Of a stretch of DNA of 5,095 bases, positions 4,894 through 5,095 are shown piece by piece. The translations under genes were made by a program, and so were the position numbers. Position 1 is the first letter of the stretch, and every line of letters begins with the position of its first letter. Under the pieces are notes generated by a model that worked only from the letters and a program-made list of their open reading frames with translations, did not search any database and had not been told where the DNA came from. The stretch comes from Methanobacteriota archaeon (GTDB taxonomy: Archaea; Halobacteriota; Bog-38; Methanoflorentales; Methanoflorentaceae): assembly GCA_028679495.1 (NCBI GenBank), contig JAJRBK010000161.1:1-5095 (forward strand). The letters run 5' to 3'.

Positions 4894-4900
4894 TCACCTC
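4894..4900 (-). promoter_or_regulatory. Shine-Dalgarno site deciding the MFS start
   Basis: Read on the minus strand it is GAGGTGA, the same site as before the regulator. It is 5 nt from TTG 4888 and overlaps the GTG at 4897-4895, which it therefore cannot serve. Confidence 0.65.
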
Positions 4901-4928
4901 TGTGCAGATCAGCTGTAGTGATTGCCCG

Positions 4929-4937
4929 TTTTACAAA
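4929..4937 (-). promoter_or_regulatory. Weak TATA-like element upstream of the MFS gene
   Basis: The minus strand reads TTTGTAAAA here. A start about 25 nt downstream, near 4907-4910, would give a leader of about 20 nt containing the Shine-Dalgarno site. The match to a TATA box is imperfect, so this is tentative; the gene could instead be read through from upstream. Confidence 0.35.
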
Positions 4938-4987
4938 TGAGCACACCGTTGCAGCGTGTAAGCGTGGCATGTACGTGTGTATCAACC

Positions 4988-5095
4988 TCACGACCGTTTG
5001 AGTGTAACATCAGTCCTTCCTCTTTTCCTTTTCGGCACGGATACGTCTGCAGCTCCCTCAGATGTATAAGAGCTACACCTATGCCCTGTTAGTTC
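4988..5095 (-). CDS. Possible C-terminal end of an upstream gene, cut by the window edge
   Basis: On the minus strand one frame is open from the window edge for 35 codons to TGA (plus-strand 4988-4990), while the other two minus frames stop almost at once. The visible end is hydrophilic and basic, with VPKRKRGRTD and a terminal TLKRS, a plausible cytoplasmic protein tail. It would lie about 100 nt upstream of the MFS gene in the same direction. No family is recognisable, and 35 open codons alone are weak evidence. Confidence 0.3.
   Translation of the reverse strand, partial: ELTGHRCSSYTSEGAADVSVPKRKRGRTDVTLKRS

Noticed and set aside
5059..5075. AGATGTATAAGAG-like string resembling a transposase-adapter (mosaic end) sequence
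   Set aside because: It lacks the TG after AGATG and the ACAG tail of the real mosaic end, and a plausible minus-strand frame runs through it; treated as coincidence rather than a library artefact.
4937..5092. 51-codon plus-strand frame starting ATG at 4937
   Set aside because: Its product is Ser/Cys/Pro-rich with no motif and no Shine-Dalgarno site, and it is antisense to the MFS promoter region and the more plausible minus-strand frame.
1..5095. Search by eye for CRISPR arrays, insertion sequences, long terminal repeats, tRNA genes and toxin-antitoxin pairs
   Set aside because: No regularly spaced repeats, transposase motifs, tRNA-like T-arm consensus or paired small toxin/antitoxin signatures were found; the small Cys-rich protein and regulator do not resemble a known toxin-antitoxin pair.

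Overview
The window reads as archaeal, most likely a euryarchaeote of the methanogen, Archaeoglobus or haloarchaeal side, of medium G+C. Three observations support this: a secreted protein ending in a PGF-CTERM tail (the archaeosortase A anchoring signal), an archaeal-type 2-amino-3,7-dideoxy-D-threo-hept-6-ulosonate (ADH) synthase with all three catalytic residues, and archaeal promoter architecture (TTTATATA about 30 nt before a start codon without a Shine-Dalgarno site). Other genes use strong GAGGT(GA) Shine-Dalgarno sites. I cannot name a genus.

Layout. 1-393 (+): C-terminal end of an S-layer-like surface protein, cut by the window edge. 456-902 (+): small two-helix membrane protein of unknown function behind its own TATA box. 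996-1784 (-): ADH synthase, first step of the archaeal route to aromatic amino acids, convergent with the membrane protein. 1785-1997: non-coding stretch with Shine-Dalgarno-complementary elements and possible RNA structure. 1998-2177 (+): 59-residue Cys/His-rich protein. 2265-2648 (+): winged-helix regulator, 87 nt behind it. 2649-2933: no confident gene, but a reading frame interrupted by one TGA, then an AT-rich promoter. 2934-3434 (+): orphan protein with an HEYLH metalloprotease-type motif. 3435-3487: short convergent intergenic region with an 18-bp perfect palindrome that begins in the stop codon. 3488-4888 (-): 14-helix MFS drug exporter of the DHA2 type. 4889-5095: spacer, and a possible gene end entering from the right edge on the minus strand.

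The genes do not form one obvious pathway. Strand changes, several independent promoters and the lack of aromatic-pathway partners beside ADH synthase suggest separate transcription units. The only likely co-transcribed pair is the Cys-rich small protein and the winged-helix regulator. I see no CRISPR array, insertion sequence, tRNA, rRNA or defence system, and I do not claim a new multi-gene system. The items most worth a second look are the small Cys-rich protein and its leader, the orphan HEYLH protein, and the interrupted frame at 2645-2896.
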